DNA of 64,000 bases from UBA668 sp963720695 (GTDB lineage Bacteria > Actinomycetota > Acidimicrobiia > Acidimicrobiales > Ilumatobacteraceae). The notes beneath the pieces are model-generated. The model worked only from the letters and a program-made list of their open reading frames with translations, made no database searches and was not told the DNA's origin. Made by a program: the position numbers and the translations under genes. The stretch covers positions 744,001 to 808,000 of the forward strand of contig CAVRGG010000001.1 of NCBI GenBank assembly GCA_963720695.1, written 5' to 3'. Shown here one piece after another: positions 42,947 to 50,964 of the stretch. The stretch's first letter is position 1. Each line of letters begins with the position of its first letter.

Positions 42947-43981
42947 GTGCGTGTCGGCATTCTGACAGGTGGCGGCGATTGTCCTGGCCTCAACGCGGTG
43001 ATCAGGGCAATCGTGCGCAAGGGCGAGCTGGTCTATGGCGATGAGCTGATCGGCTTCCTCGACGCGTGGGACGGGGTGCGCGAGCGACGCACGATGAAGC
43101 TCGACGTCTCGTCGCTGCGGGGGATGCTGCCGCGTGGTGGCACGCTGCTCGGGACGCGGCGAGGGAGCCCGTACGACCACGTCGACGGCCTCGAGGAAGT
43201 GCAGGCCACGTTCCGCGACATGGGGCTCGACGCGCTCATCGTCATCGGCGGCAACGGCTCGCTGTCCGTGGCGTGCAAGCTGCATTCCGACCTCGGCCTG
43301 CCGATCCTCGGCATTCCCAAGACGATCGACAACGACGTCGTGGGCACCGATGTCACCTTCGGCTTCAACACCGCCGTGCAGATCGCGACCGATGCGATCG
43401 ACCGCCTCCACACCACGGCGGAGAGTCACGACCGGGTGATGGTGGTCGAGGTGATGGGTCGCCACAGTGGATGGATTGCCACGCACGCCGGGATCGCCGG
43501 TGGTGCCACGGCGATCCTCATCCCCGAGCAGCCCTTCGACATCGACCAGGTCTGCGAACTGCTCCGCGGTCGCCACGAGCGCGGCCGCTACGCGTCCATC
43601 GTGGTCGTGGCGGAGGGCGCCGAGCCCAAGGAGGGCACGATGGCGGGCCGCGACAAGGTGTACGACCAGTTCGGCCATGTCCGCCTCGGGGGAATGGCCG
43701 AGACCATCGCCCACACGATCGAGGAGCGCACCGGCTTCGAGACCCGGATGGTGCTGCTCGGCCACATCCAGCGTGGCGGCACACCCACCGCGTTCGACCG
43801 GGTCCTGTCCACCCGCTATGGCGTCGCCGCCATCGACGCGGTGCACCTCGGAGCCTGGGGGCACATGGTCGCCCTCCGCAACGGCGAGGTGCTGCCGATC
43901 CCGCTCAGCGAGACCGTCGGCAAGAGCCGCCCCGTCGACATGCACCTCTACCACGAGGTCGCCGAGGTGTTCTTCGGCTGA
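42947..43981 (+). CDS. pfkA: 6-phosphofructokinase
   Basis: 344 aa from GTG 42947. RVGILTGGGDCPGLNAVIRAIV binds nucleotide or pyrophosphate; GIPKTIDNDVVGTDVTFGF is the catalytic loop; EVMGRHSGWIATHAGIAGG and HIQRGGTPTAFDRVL complete the fold. The phosphate-donor motif reads IGGNGSL, with Asn where ATP enzymes have Asp, followed by Gly as in ATP enzymes; the later loop has Lys (PKTIDND) as in pyrophosphate enzymes. Donor preference is therefore unclear. Single gene; copy D of the palindrome follows the stop directly. Confidence 0.93.
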   Translation: MRVGILTGGGDCPGLNAVIRAIVRKGELVYGDELIGFLDAWDGVRERRTMKLDVSSLRGMLPRGGTLLGTRRGSPYDHVDGLEEVQATFRDMGLDALIVIGGNGSLSVACKLHSDLGLPILGIPKTIDNDVVGTDVTFGFNTAVQIATDAIDRLHTTAESHDRVMVVEVMGRHSGWIATHAGIAGGATAILIPEQPFDIDQVCELLRGRHERGRYASIVVVAEGAEPKEGTMAGRDKVYDQFGHVRLGGMAETIAHTIEERTGFETRMVLLGHIQRGGTPTAFDRVLSTRYGVAAIDAVHLGAWGHMVALRNGEVLPIPLSETVGKSRPVDMHLYHEVAEVFFG

Positions 43982-43982
43982 T

Positions 43983-44065
43983 CGGCTTCTGGGCAGGGAT
44001 CCTCCCACCTCGGCTTCTCGTCCGGATGCTTCCCGGACTCCGGGAAGGATCCGGACCAGAAGCGG
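43983..44065. repeat. Dispersed tripartite palindromic element, copy D
   Basis: CGGCTTCTGGGCAGGGATCC, CTCCCACCTCGGCTTCTCGT, then a palindrome centred near 44038 (GCTTCCCGGACTCCGGGAAG) ending ATCCGGACCAGAAGC. It begins immediately after the pfk stop and could act as its terminator, although there is no T-run. Confidence 0.78.
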
Positions 44066-44102
44066 GGCGTGACCGGGGGTGACGGGACCGCGACGGGCGA
44101 CG

Positions 44103-44721
44103 TCAGGGTTCGGTGGGGGACGGGATCGCCGGAAATGCCGGTTGGGCCGACGCCACCCGTCCCGGGTAGTCGTAGATCGTGAGCGCGGAGCTCTGCAGCG
44201 CCCCGTTGCCGGCGGGCCACTGCTGGTCGGCGCCGGCGACGAGGATCTTCACGCCGCGCACGCCGTCGAGCTCGGAGGCGGTGAACACGATCTGGGCCAA
44301 CGCGTCGACGAGGTCGCTACCGGACAGTTGCAGGAGCTCGTCGGAGAGGTCGAGGCGAAGGATGCCGGCCTGGAGCTTCGCCGAGAGCAGGCGGGTGCCG
44401 GCGGGGACGGCGGATCGGTACTGCTTGGCGAGCTCCTCGGCGTTGGCGCCCGAGAGCAGCGATTGGACGAGCGCGGTCGGAGTCTGGCTGGCGTCACGGG
44501 CCACCGCCTGCAGCGTCGCGGTCTCCCCGCCGATCGTGGGTGACAGCAGGTAGATCGCGCGACGTGCCCTGCGCGGCCCCTGCGAGGCGTTCGGTGTCGA
44601 CGCCGAGCGGACGCTGGTCGGCGGCGGGGATGTCGCGAGGGGTCTCGTCGTTGCGGATGCTGCAGCCACCGATGAGGGCGGCAGCGATCGCGATGGCGAC
44701 CAGCGCGGTCGGGCGCTTCAT
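44103..44721 (-). CDS. LpqB-like GerMN-domain lipoprotein (frameshifted near 44565)
   Basis: Corrected length 205 aa. Lipoprotein signal ALVAIAIAAALIGGCS. One extra base near 44565 splits LAGAAQG|RRAIYLLSP; beyond it TPTALVQSLLSGANAEELAK and GVRGVKILVAGADQQWPAGN form a GerMN domain. It follows mtrB with an ATGA overlap, the position of LpqB in mtrA-mtrB-lpqB operons, but it is much shorter than mycobacterial LpqB (about 580 aa) and lacks the C-terminal beta-propeller. It may modulate MtrB signalling. Confidence 0.85.
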
Positions 44722-46211
44722 ATGCCCACCTCCTCGGCCGGCAGTTCGAGCACGAACCGTGCGCCCGGCTCGCCGTCGGTGCGATCCTCCACCCAGACCC
44801 GGCCGCCGTGCATGCGCACGTGCTCGTCGACGAGCGACAGGCCCAGCCCGGCACCATCGCTGCTGCTGCGCCGCCCCGCAACCGCGCCCCGGGCGAAGCG
44901 CTCGAAGACGAGCTCACGTTCCTCGATGGGGACACCGGCACCGTGATCCTCGACGGTGATCCAGATGTGGCCGAGTGGCTCACCTTCGCCCTCCGGCTCG
45001 GTGACGCAGATGGCAGCGTCGCCGCCGCCGTGCAGCCTTGCGTTGTCGATGAGGTTGGCGACGACGCGCGCGAGTCGTCGACGGTCACCGCGGATGACGA
45101 CCCGCTCGGCGCGGTCGGTGACCGTGACCGGGGTGGTCCGCACGCTGCTCACCGCGACCGCCTGGCGGACGAATTCGCCGACCAGCAGATCCTCGAGGTT
45201 CAGCCGGATCGCGCCCGCGTCGAAGCGGGAGATCTCCAACAGGTCCTCGACCAGACCCTGGAAGCGGGTGACATCACCGACCAACAGATCCAGCGCGGAC
45301 TGGGCACGCTCGGGCAGGTCGTCGCGCCTGGCCTGCATGACCTCCACGCTCGCTGCCAGCGTCATCAAGGGCGAGCGGAGCTCGTGGCTGACGTCGCTCG
45401 CGAACCGCGCGTCACGCTCGACGCGCGCCTGCAGCGCAGCGGCCATGTCGTTGAACGCGTTGGCGAGCACTCGCAGGTCGGGGTCCTCGGTCGGCTCGAG
45501 GCGGGTGTCGAGCCGGCCGCCGGCGATGGCTTGCGCGGCCTGGGCGGCGTCACCGAGCGGCCGGACGGCTCTGCTCGCCACCAGCGTCCCGAGCAGCGCT
45601 CCGGCGAGGGTCGTGATGAAGCCTGCGAACAACAGGCTCAAGAGCACGCTGTTCAACGTCGAGGCCGCGTCCGCCATGGGGATGAACTCGAAGTAGTTCG
45701 CGTCCGGCCCGCTCAGCGGGATCCCCACGATCAGGACCGGTTCGTCGTTGATGCGGGTGATCATCCTCGCCGGCGTGGCTTGGCTGATCACGCGGTCCTG
45801 CAGCGACTTGGGAATGTTGTCGGGCCCGTACTGCGCGGTCGGCGCGCTCCACACGCCGCGATAGATGATGGCGAAGCGGCTCACCCCCAACGACTGCAGG
45901 CGGTCGATCGCTGCCGCGGCGGACGGGTTGTTGGTGCTCAGTTCGTTCTGGGCGACCTGCGCATTGCGATAGGCCTGGTAGATGCCGGTCTTGTCGCGTT
46001 GATTGACGACGCTGCTGCGGGTGAAGCTGTACGCGGCGGTGGCGAGGAACGCCGACAGGAACAGCGCGCCGAACCCGAACATCAACAGGATCCGAGTTCG
46101 CAGCCCGAGATGGCGAGGCTGCATCGACCCCACTCGGTTGGTGAGGCGTGGCCACCGGCCGGCGGGCGGCAACCGCAGTTCGGTGGTGACGTCGACGGCG
46201 GTGTCGGTCAC
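44718..46211 (-). CDS. mtrB: Sensor histidine kinase, MtrB-like
   Basis: 497 aa from GTG 46211. Two membrane helices (ILLMFGFGALFLSAFLATAAY; LLSLLFAGFITTLAGALLGTL) flank an extracellular domain of about 130 residues. HAMP linker (SRAVRPLGDAAQAAQAI), phospho-accepting His in FASDVSHELRSPLMTLA, N-box ANLIDNARLHGGG, and G-boxes VEDHGAGVP and DGAGLGLSLVDEH are present. Partner of the adjacent MtrA; in mycobacteria the pair controls cell-wall and division genes. Confidence 0.92.
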   Translation of the reverse strand: MTDTAVDVTTELRLPPAGRWPRLTNRVGSMQPRHLGLRTRILLMFGFGALFLSAFLATAAYSFTRSSVVNQRDKTGIYQAYRNAQVAQNELSTNNPSAAAAIDRLQSLGVSRFAIIYRGVWSAPTAQYGPDNIPKSLQDRVISQATPARMITRINDEPVLIVGIPLSGPDANYFEFIPMADAASTLNSVLLSLLFAGFITTLAGALLGTLVASRAVRPLGDAAQAAQAIAGGRLDTRLEPTEDPDLRVLANAFNDMAAALQARVERDARFASDVSHELRSPLMTLAASVEVMQARRDDLPERAQSALDLLVGDVTRFQGLVEDLLEISRFDAGAIRLNLEDLLVGEFVRQAVAVSSVRTTPVTVTDRAERVVIRGDRRRLARVVANLIDNARLHGGGDAAICVTEPEGEGEPLGHIWITVEDHGAGVPIEERELVFERFARGAVAGRRSSSDGAGLGLSLVDEHVRMHGGRVWVEDRTDGEPGARFVLELPAEEVGI

Positions 46212-46897
46212 GACTGCAGGCGGTAGCCGAGACCCCGGACCGTGACCACATGGCGGGGGTTGGCCGCGTCGGTCTCGACCTTGGTGCGCAGACGCCGGAC
46301 GTGCACGTCGACCAGCCGCCCGTCACCGAAGTAGTCGTACCCCCACACCTTGTCGAGCAGACTCTCCCGGCTGAACACCCGCCCGGGGTTCTGGGCGAGC
46401 TCGCACAGCAGCCGGAACTCGGTCTTGGTGAGGTGCAGTTCGGTGCCCGAGCGCATGACCTTTCCCTCGTCGGGGATGATCTCGAGGTCGCCGAAGACCA
46501 GCTTTGCGTGACCGGGGCTGATCGGCCGGATGCGGCGCAGCAGTGCTCGGATGCGAGCGGAGAGTTCCTTGGGGGCGAACGGTTTGGTGAGGTAGTCGTC
46601 GGCGCCGGCCTCCAGCCCGGCGACCACATCGTGGGTGTCGTTGCGCGCGGTGACCATCACGATCGGCACGTCGCTGTTGCGGCGCAGCGTTCGGCACAGT
46701 TCGAAGCCGTCGATGCCCGGCAGCATGATGTCGATGAGCACGACGTCGGGCGTCGCGCGATTGAAGAGCTCGATCGCCTCCTCGCCACTGCCGGCCTCGT
46801 CGACCGTCCAGCCCTCGTCCTCCAGAGCCAGCTTGACGGCTGTCCGGATGCGTTCGTCGTCCTCCACGGACAGGATGCGGGTTCCCACGGCCCCCAT
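46208..46897 (-). CDS. mtrA: Response regulator, OmpR family, MtrA-like
   Basis: 229 aa from ATG 46897. Receiver domain with acidic pocket (SVEDDERIR), phospho-Asp in VVLIDIMLPGIDGF, and KPFAPKELSARI; C-terminal winged helix HLTKTEFRLLCELAQNPGRVFSR...VDVHVRRLRTKVE. A near neighbour of mycobacterial MtrA. The GTG of mtrB overlaps its stop. Promoter not evident in the 40 bp after the inositol phosphatase gene. Confidence 0.92.
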   Translation of the reverse strand: MGAVGTRILSVEDDERIRTAVKLALEDEGWTVDEAGSGEEAIELFNRATPDVVLIDIMLPGIDGFELCRTLRRNSDVPIVMVTARNDTHDVVAGLEAGADDYLTKPFAPKELSARIRALLRRIRPISPGHAKLVFGDLEIIPDEGKVMRSGTELHLTKTEFRLLCELAQNPGRVFSRESLLDKVWGYDYFGDGRLVDVHVRRLRTKVETDAANPRHVVTVRGLGYRLQS

Positions 46898-46937
46898 GAT
46901 GCCAGGCCGGAGGGGTCCAGCGGTGTGTGGGTGGGAA

Positions 46938-47753
46938 TCACTCCGCGGTGGGAAGGCCGATCTCCGCGTCGACATCGGCGATGAGTTGCCGCATCGAATC
47001 GAACAGCGTCGGGTTGGCGACGAGCACCGACGACGGGCGAACGGGTCCGCCCCGGAGATCGCCGGTCCGGCAGCCGGCCTCGCGGGCGATGAGCTCGCCT
47101 GCGGCCAGGTCCCATGGCCCGAGGTGCTCCTCGAAGTAGACGTCGACCCGACCCGCGGCGGCGTGACACAGATCCGCTGCGGCCGCGCCGAAGCGACGGA
47201 GGTCTCGGATGCGGGGGAGCAGCGCCGCCATCCGCTGGGCCTGGCGCCGTCGCCGGTCCGGCACGTAGCTGAATCCCGACGCGACGAGGGCGAGCGAGAG
47301 GTCGGTCGTCGTGCTGCAGTGGATGGGAGCGCCGTTGAGTCGCGAACCTCGGCCGCGCACGGCGGTGAACAACTCATCGGTCGCGGGGATGTACACCACC
47401 CCGACCTCCGTGCCGTCATCGGAGCTCGCTGCGATCGAGACGGCGTAACCGGGGAGGCCGTACAGAAAGTTGGTGGTCCCGTCGATGGGGTCGATGAGCC
47501 AGCGCACACCCGACGTGCCGGGTGAGTCGGTGCCCTCCTCGCCGATGATGCCGTCGTCGGGACGCGCGTCGAGGATGCCGTGCACGATCATGGCCTCGCT
47601 GGCACGGTCGAACGCCGTGACCACGTCGGTCGAGGAGGACTTGGTGACCGTGTCGCCGATGCCGTCGCTGGCCCTCCCGTCGCGGACCATCCGTCCGGCT
47701 CGGGTCGCGAGGCCCGTCGCGAGCGTGAGCAGTTCGTCGTGCGGGACCGTCAC
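46938..47753 (-). CDS. Inositol-1-monophosphatase family protein
   Basis: 271 aa from GTG 47753. Metal-binding sequences IIGEEGTDS, WLIDPIDGTTNFLYGLP and GPWDLAAGELIAREAG are the family's three signatures. Likely hydrolyses inositol or histidinol phosphate. GTGA overlap with the small membrane gene upstream indicates co-translation. In this lineage it could feed phosphatidylinositol-based lipids made with the PimB-like transferase; that is inference. Confidence 0.9.
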   Translation of the reverse strand: MTVPHDELLTLATGLATRAGRMVRDGRASDGIGDTVTKSSSTDVVTAFDRASEAMIVHGILDARPDDGIIGEEGTDSPGTSGVRWLIDPIDGTTNFLYGLPGYAVSIAASSDDGTEVGVVYIPATDELFTAVRGRGSRLNGAPIHCSTTTDLSLALVASGFSYVPDRRRRQAQRMAALLPRIRDLRRFGAAAADLCHAAAGRVDVYFEEHLGPWDLAAGELIAREAGCRTGDLRGGPVRPSSVLVANPTLFDSMRQLIADVDAEIGLPTAE

Positions 47754-48028
47754 GAGGGGCCCGAGCGCTCGCGTTGCTCGATCTGACGCCATTCGCCCAC
47801 CGCCCGCAGCACGAGCACGGCGACGACGCTCATGCCGCCTGCCGCCATCAGCGCGCCGAGGAGGATGCCGATGCCCTTGGGCGTGTCGCACGATCCACTG
47901 CATTGCAGCTTCACCAGGGTGTAGCCGATGAGCCCGCCGGCGAACCCGCTGATCAGGATCGCGGCGAAGGCCATCGCTCGGGCCGCGGGCGAGGGGAGCG
48001 CGGACAGGGGCCGTTGTTCGTCGGTCAC
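47750..48028 (-). CDS. Small membrane protein before inositol phosphatase
   Basis: 92 aa. Two helices (AMAFAAILISGFAGGLIGYTL and GIGILLGALMAAGGMSVVAVLVL) around a Cys-containing loop (LQCSGSCDTPKG), with a charged C-terminus. No family recognised. Leaderless start GTG 48028, 6 nt after a -10 (48035-48040) that overlaps the divergent mannosyltransferase promoter. Confidence 0.65.
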   Translation of the reverse strand: MTDEQRPLSALPSPAARAMAFAAILISGFAGGLIGYTLVKLQCSGSCDTPKGIGILLGALMAAGGMSVVAVLVLRAVGEWRQIEQRERSGPS

Positions 48029-48034
48029 CCTTCC

Positions 48035-48044
48035 AGCGTAGGCT
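48035..48044. promoter_or_regulatory. Bidirectional promoter, overlapping -10 boxes
   Basis: AGCGTAGGCT reads TAGGCT (48039-48044) on the plus strand and TACGCT (48040-48035) on the minus strand, sharing the central TA. Plus start GTG 48053 is 8 nt away; minus start GTG 48028 is 6 nt away. Confidence 0.6.
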
Positions 48045-48052
48045 CGTCCATC

Positions 48053-48790
48053 GTGCGCGCCACGGTGGTCATTCCCACGTTCAACGAGATCGACAACATC
48101 GATCGCCTGCTCCCGGCCGTGCGTGCCGCCGCGCCCGACGCCCGCATCCTGATCGTCGACGACGGGAGCCCCGACGGCACGGCCGATCGAGCGGAGGCGC
48201 TGGGAGCGACACTCGGACAGATCTCGGTCCTGCGCCGGACGGAGAAGAACGGGTTGGGCAATGCCTACCGCGCCGGCCTGCGCACGGCCATCGACGAAGG
48301 CGCCGAGATCTGCGTGCAGATGGACGCCGACCTCTCCCACGATCCGGCGGTACTGCCGGCGTTGATCGGCAACGTCGAGCACGGGGCGGACCTTGCGATC
48401 GGGAGTCGCTACGTGCCGGGGGGTCGAACGGTGAACTGGCCGCGCCGTCGACGGTGGCTGTCGCGGTGGGGGAACCGTTATGCGGCCGGCGTGCTGGGCC
48501 TGGCGATCAACGACGCCACTGCCGGCTATCGCGCGTACAGCGCGGCTGCGCTGGAGCGGATGCAGTTCGAGCAGGTGCGGGCAGAGGGCTACGGGTTCCA
48601 GATCGAGATGACCTATCGCCTCGTGAGCGCCGGAGGCAAGGTCGTCGAGTTCCCGATCAGCTTCCAGGACCGCACCGAGGGCGTGTCGAAGATGTCGGGC
48701 AGCATCATCAGCGAGGCACTGGTGCTGGTCGCCAAGTTGTGGATCAGCGATTTCAACGGTCGCCGGCGCCGGCGCCGCGAGGGAGGCTGA
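48053..48790 (+). CDS. Polyprenol-phosphate mannose synthase (DPM1/Ppm1-like GT2)
   Basis: 245 aa from GTG 48053. ATVVIPTFNEIDNIDRLLPAV, LIVDDGSPDGTADRAEALG and VQMDADLSHDPAVLP give the GT-A nucleotide site with its DxD; AIGSRYVPGGRTVNWPRRRRW is the DPM signature. Makes polyprenyl-phospho-mannose for lipoglycan or glycoprotein synthesis. No membrane domain or acyltransferase fusion, unlike mycobacterial Ppm1. Followed after 5 bp by the Nudix gene. Confidence 0.92.
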   Translation: MRATVVIPTFNEIDNIDRLLPAVRAAAPDARILIVDDGSPDGTADRAEALGATLGQISVLRRTEKNGLGNAYRAGLRTAIDEGAEICVQMDADLSHDPAVLPALIGNVEHGADLAIGSRYVPGGRTVNWPRRRRWLSRWGNRYAAGVLGLAINDATAGYRAYSAAALERMQFEQVRAEGYGFQIEMTYRLVSAGGKVVEFPISFQDRTEGVSKMSGSIISEALVLVAKLWISDFNGRRRRRREGG

Positions 48791-48795
48791 TCGAG

Positions 48796-49278
48796 GTGCG
48801 ACGCTGGCTCGTCGGTGGTGCCCTGATCCGTCACGACGACGGACTGGTGCTGGTGTGCAACCGGCGCCGCGACCGATCGGTGGAGTGGACACCGCCCGGC
48901 GGCGTCATCGACCCGGGGGAGACCGTGCTCGAGGGACTCGCCCGGGAGGTGCTCGAGGAAACCGGACTCGTCGTGTCCGGATGGTCGCACCGCTGTTACA
49001 CCGTCACCGTCGATGCCCCCGACATGGGGTGGCAGCTGACCGTCGAGGCGTGGGAGGCGGCCGGCGTGGAAGGTGACGTCGTCATCGCCGACCCCGACGG
49101 CATCGTCGAACAGGTTCGCCACGTGAACGCGATCGAGGCGCCGGCCCTGCTGCAGGCGAGCCCGCCGTGGGTGCACGGGCCGGTCGGCGAGTGGTTGACC
49201 GGCTCGGCAGTGGCGCACTACCGGTACACGCTGCACGGCACCCAACGCGGCCGCGGCCGGATCGACCGGGTGGAATGA
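48796..49278 (+). CDS. Nudix hydrolase
   Basis: 160 aa from GTG 48796. Complete Nudix box GGVIDPGETVLEGLAREVLEETG. N-terminal VGGALIRHDDGLVLVCNRRRD fits MutT-like enzymes. Substrate unknown; coupling by ATGA to DNA polymerase IV suggests nucleotide-pool cleaning, which is inference from context. Confidence 0.9.
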   Translation: MRRWLVGGALIRHDDGLVLVCNRRRDRSVEWTPPGGVIDPGETVLEGLAREVLEETGLVVSGWSHRCYTVTVDAPDMGWQLTVEAWEAAGVEGDVVIADPDGIVEQVRHVNAIEAPALLQASPPWVHGPVGEWLTGSAVAHYRYTLHGTQRGRGRIDRVE

Positions 49279-50559
49279 GCCGTCCGGTGCGCTCGATCCT
49301 GCATGTCGACATGGACGCCTTCTACGTCAGTGTCGAGCTCCGGCGACGCCCGGATCTCACGGGCAAGCCCGTCGTGGTGGGAGGCACCGGCGCCAGAGGC
49401 GTGATCGCGGCGGCGTCCTACGAGGCCCGCCGGTTCGGCGTGTTCTCGGCGATGCCGTCGACCCGGGCCCGCCGGCTGTGCCCTCACGCCGTCTTCCTCC
49501 CGGGCGATCACGAGCTCTACGCCCAGGTCAGCGCCGAGGTGCACGAGATCTTCCGTTCGGTCACGCCGGCCATCGAACCGCTCGCTCTCGACGAGGCGTT
49601 CCTCGACGTGACGGGCGCAGTTCGCCTGTTCGGCGACGGTGTCTCGATCGCGAACCAGTTGCGCGGCGAGGTGTGGACGCGCCTGCAGCTGCGGTGCAGC
49701 GTCGGAGTCGCCCCCAACAAGTTCCTCGCCAAGCTCGCCTCCAAGGCCGCCAAACCGGTGCCCCGACCCGACGGCGTCGTCGATGGTCCCGGCGTCGTCG
49801 AGGTGCGTCCCGGCGAAGAGCTGGCGTTCCTGCACCCGCTGCCCGTCCAGGCCCTGTGGGGTGTCGGCCCGGCCACGCTCGATCGGCTGACGAGGCTGGG
49901 GGTGCGAACGGTCGGTGATCTGGCGGAGCTCGACGAGGCAGCGCTCGTCGCGGCGGTCGGCTCGTCGCCACGGTCAGCACCTGCATCGACTGAGCTGGGC
50001 CATCGACGATCGGCCCGTCGAGGTCGACCGGGAGATGAAATCGATCAGCCACGAGGAGACGTTCTCCACGGATCGCCACACCCACGCCGAGCTGCAGCGC
50101 GAGCTCGTTCGGCTGGCCGACGGGGTGGCCGTCAGACTTCGGGCGCACGGCGCAGGCGCGAGGACACTCTCGCTGAAGGTCCGGTTCGCCGGCTTCCAGA
50201 CGATCACTCGGTCGATCACGGTCGCGGCGCCGGTGGACACCGCGCATGCGATCGTCGCCGCCGTGGAGCCGCTGCTGCGTCACGTCGACCCCGGGCCGGG
50301 AGTTCGCCTTCTCGGGGTCAGCGCCACCAACTTCGGCTCGCCCGCCGAGCAGCTGACGCTCGACATGCGGTCGGGGGCCGAAGGCAGCGTCGACGTCGCC
50401 TCCGAGGGGGAGTGGCAGGCTGCGGAGGCGACCGTGGATGCCATCCGCTCCAGGTTCGGCAACGGTGCCATCGGACCCGCCAGCGCCGTCGAATCAGGCG
50501 GCCTGCGGTTGGTGCGCAAGGGGGCCCAACAATGGGGGCCTGACCAGCGCCCCGGATGA
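49275..50559 (+). CDS. dinB: DNA polymerase IV, Y-family (frameshifted near 49965)
   Basis: Corrected length 427 aa. Palm acidic residues in ILHVDMDAFYVSVELR and ALDEAFLDVTGAVRLFG; AAASYEARRFGVFSAMP and CSVGVAPNKFLAKLAS are diagnostic; the helix-hairpin-helix is LWGVGPATLDRLTRLGVRTVGDL. One extra base near 49965 breaks VAAVGS|RHGQHLHRLSWAIDDRPVE; the little-finger domain then runs to 50559. No LexA box is visible before the three-gene unit. The start overlaps the Nudix stop. Confidence 0.93.
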
Positions 50560-50628
50560 TGCCCCTCGCGTTGTCTCTCCCGCGGAATTCTGCGATGATG
50601 CACCCAGGCCATTGCTCAGGAGCTCGCC

Positions 50629-50964
50629 ATGCCGCTCTCGGAAGACGAACAGAGAATTCTCCGCCAGATCGAGGAGCAACTCCAACGCGACCCGGGTTTC
50701 GGCCGGAACCTCCACCATCGCAAGAACGGCAACCGCCGGATCCTCATTGCATCGGGCATCGCAGCTGTGTCGTGTCTGGTGCTCACCGTGGCACTGCTCT
50801 CGGTCAGCCCGTACCTGTCGTTCGTCGCGTTCATCGGTGCGGTCGCGTCGTCGCTGGTGTGCGAGCGGCACGCGCGGTCGTTGAGCGAAGGTGGTCTCGG
50901 GCACATCTCCGAGACCGTTCGGGGCCGATTCGGCCAATCGTCCCAGCACCGCGCCGACGACTGA
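50629..50964 (+). CDS. DUF3040 membrane protein
   Basis: 111 aa. MPLSEDEQRILRQIEEQL is the hallmark N-terminus of DUF3040, a small actinobacterial family, followed by two helices (IASGIAAVSCLVLTVALLSV, FVAFIGAVASSLVCE). AGGAG at 50618-50622, about 6 nt before the ATG, is a clear ribosome-binding site. The stop codon abuts the convergent transglutaminase stop with no gap. Function unknown. Confidence 0.9.
   Translation: MPLSEDEQRILRQIEEQLQRDPGFGRNLHHRKNGNRRILIASGIAAVSCLVLTVALLSVSPYLSFVAFIGAVASSLVCERHARSLSEGGLGHISETVRGRFGQSSQHRADD

Noticed and set aside
48796..50559. LexA control of dinB
   Set aside because: No CGAAC-N4-GTTCG site found before the mannosyltransferase-Nudix-dinB unit.
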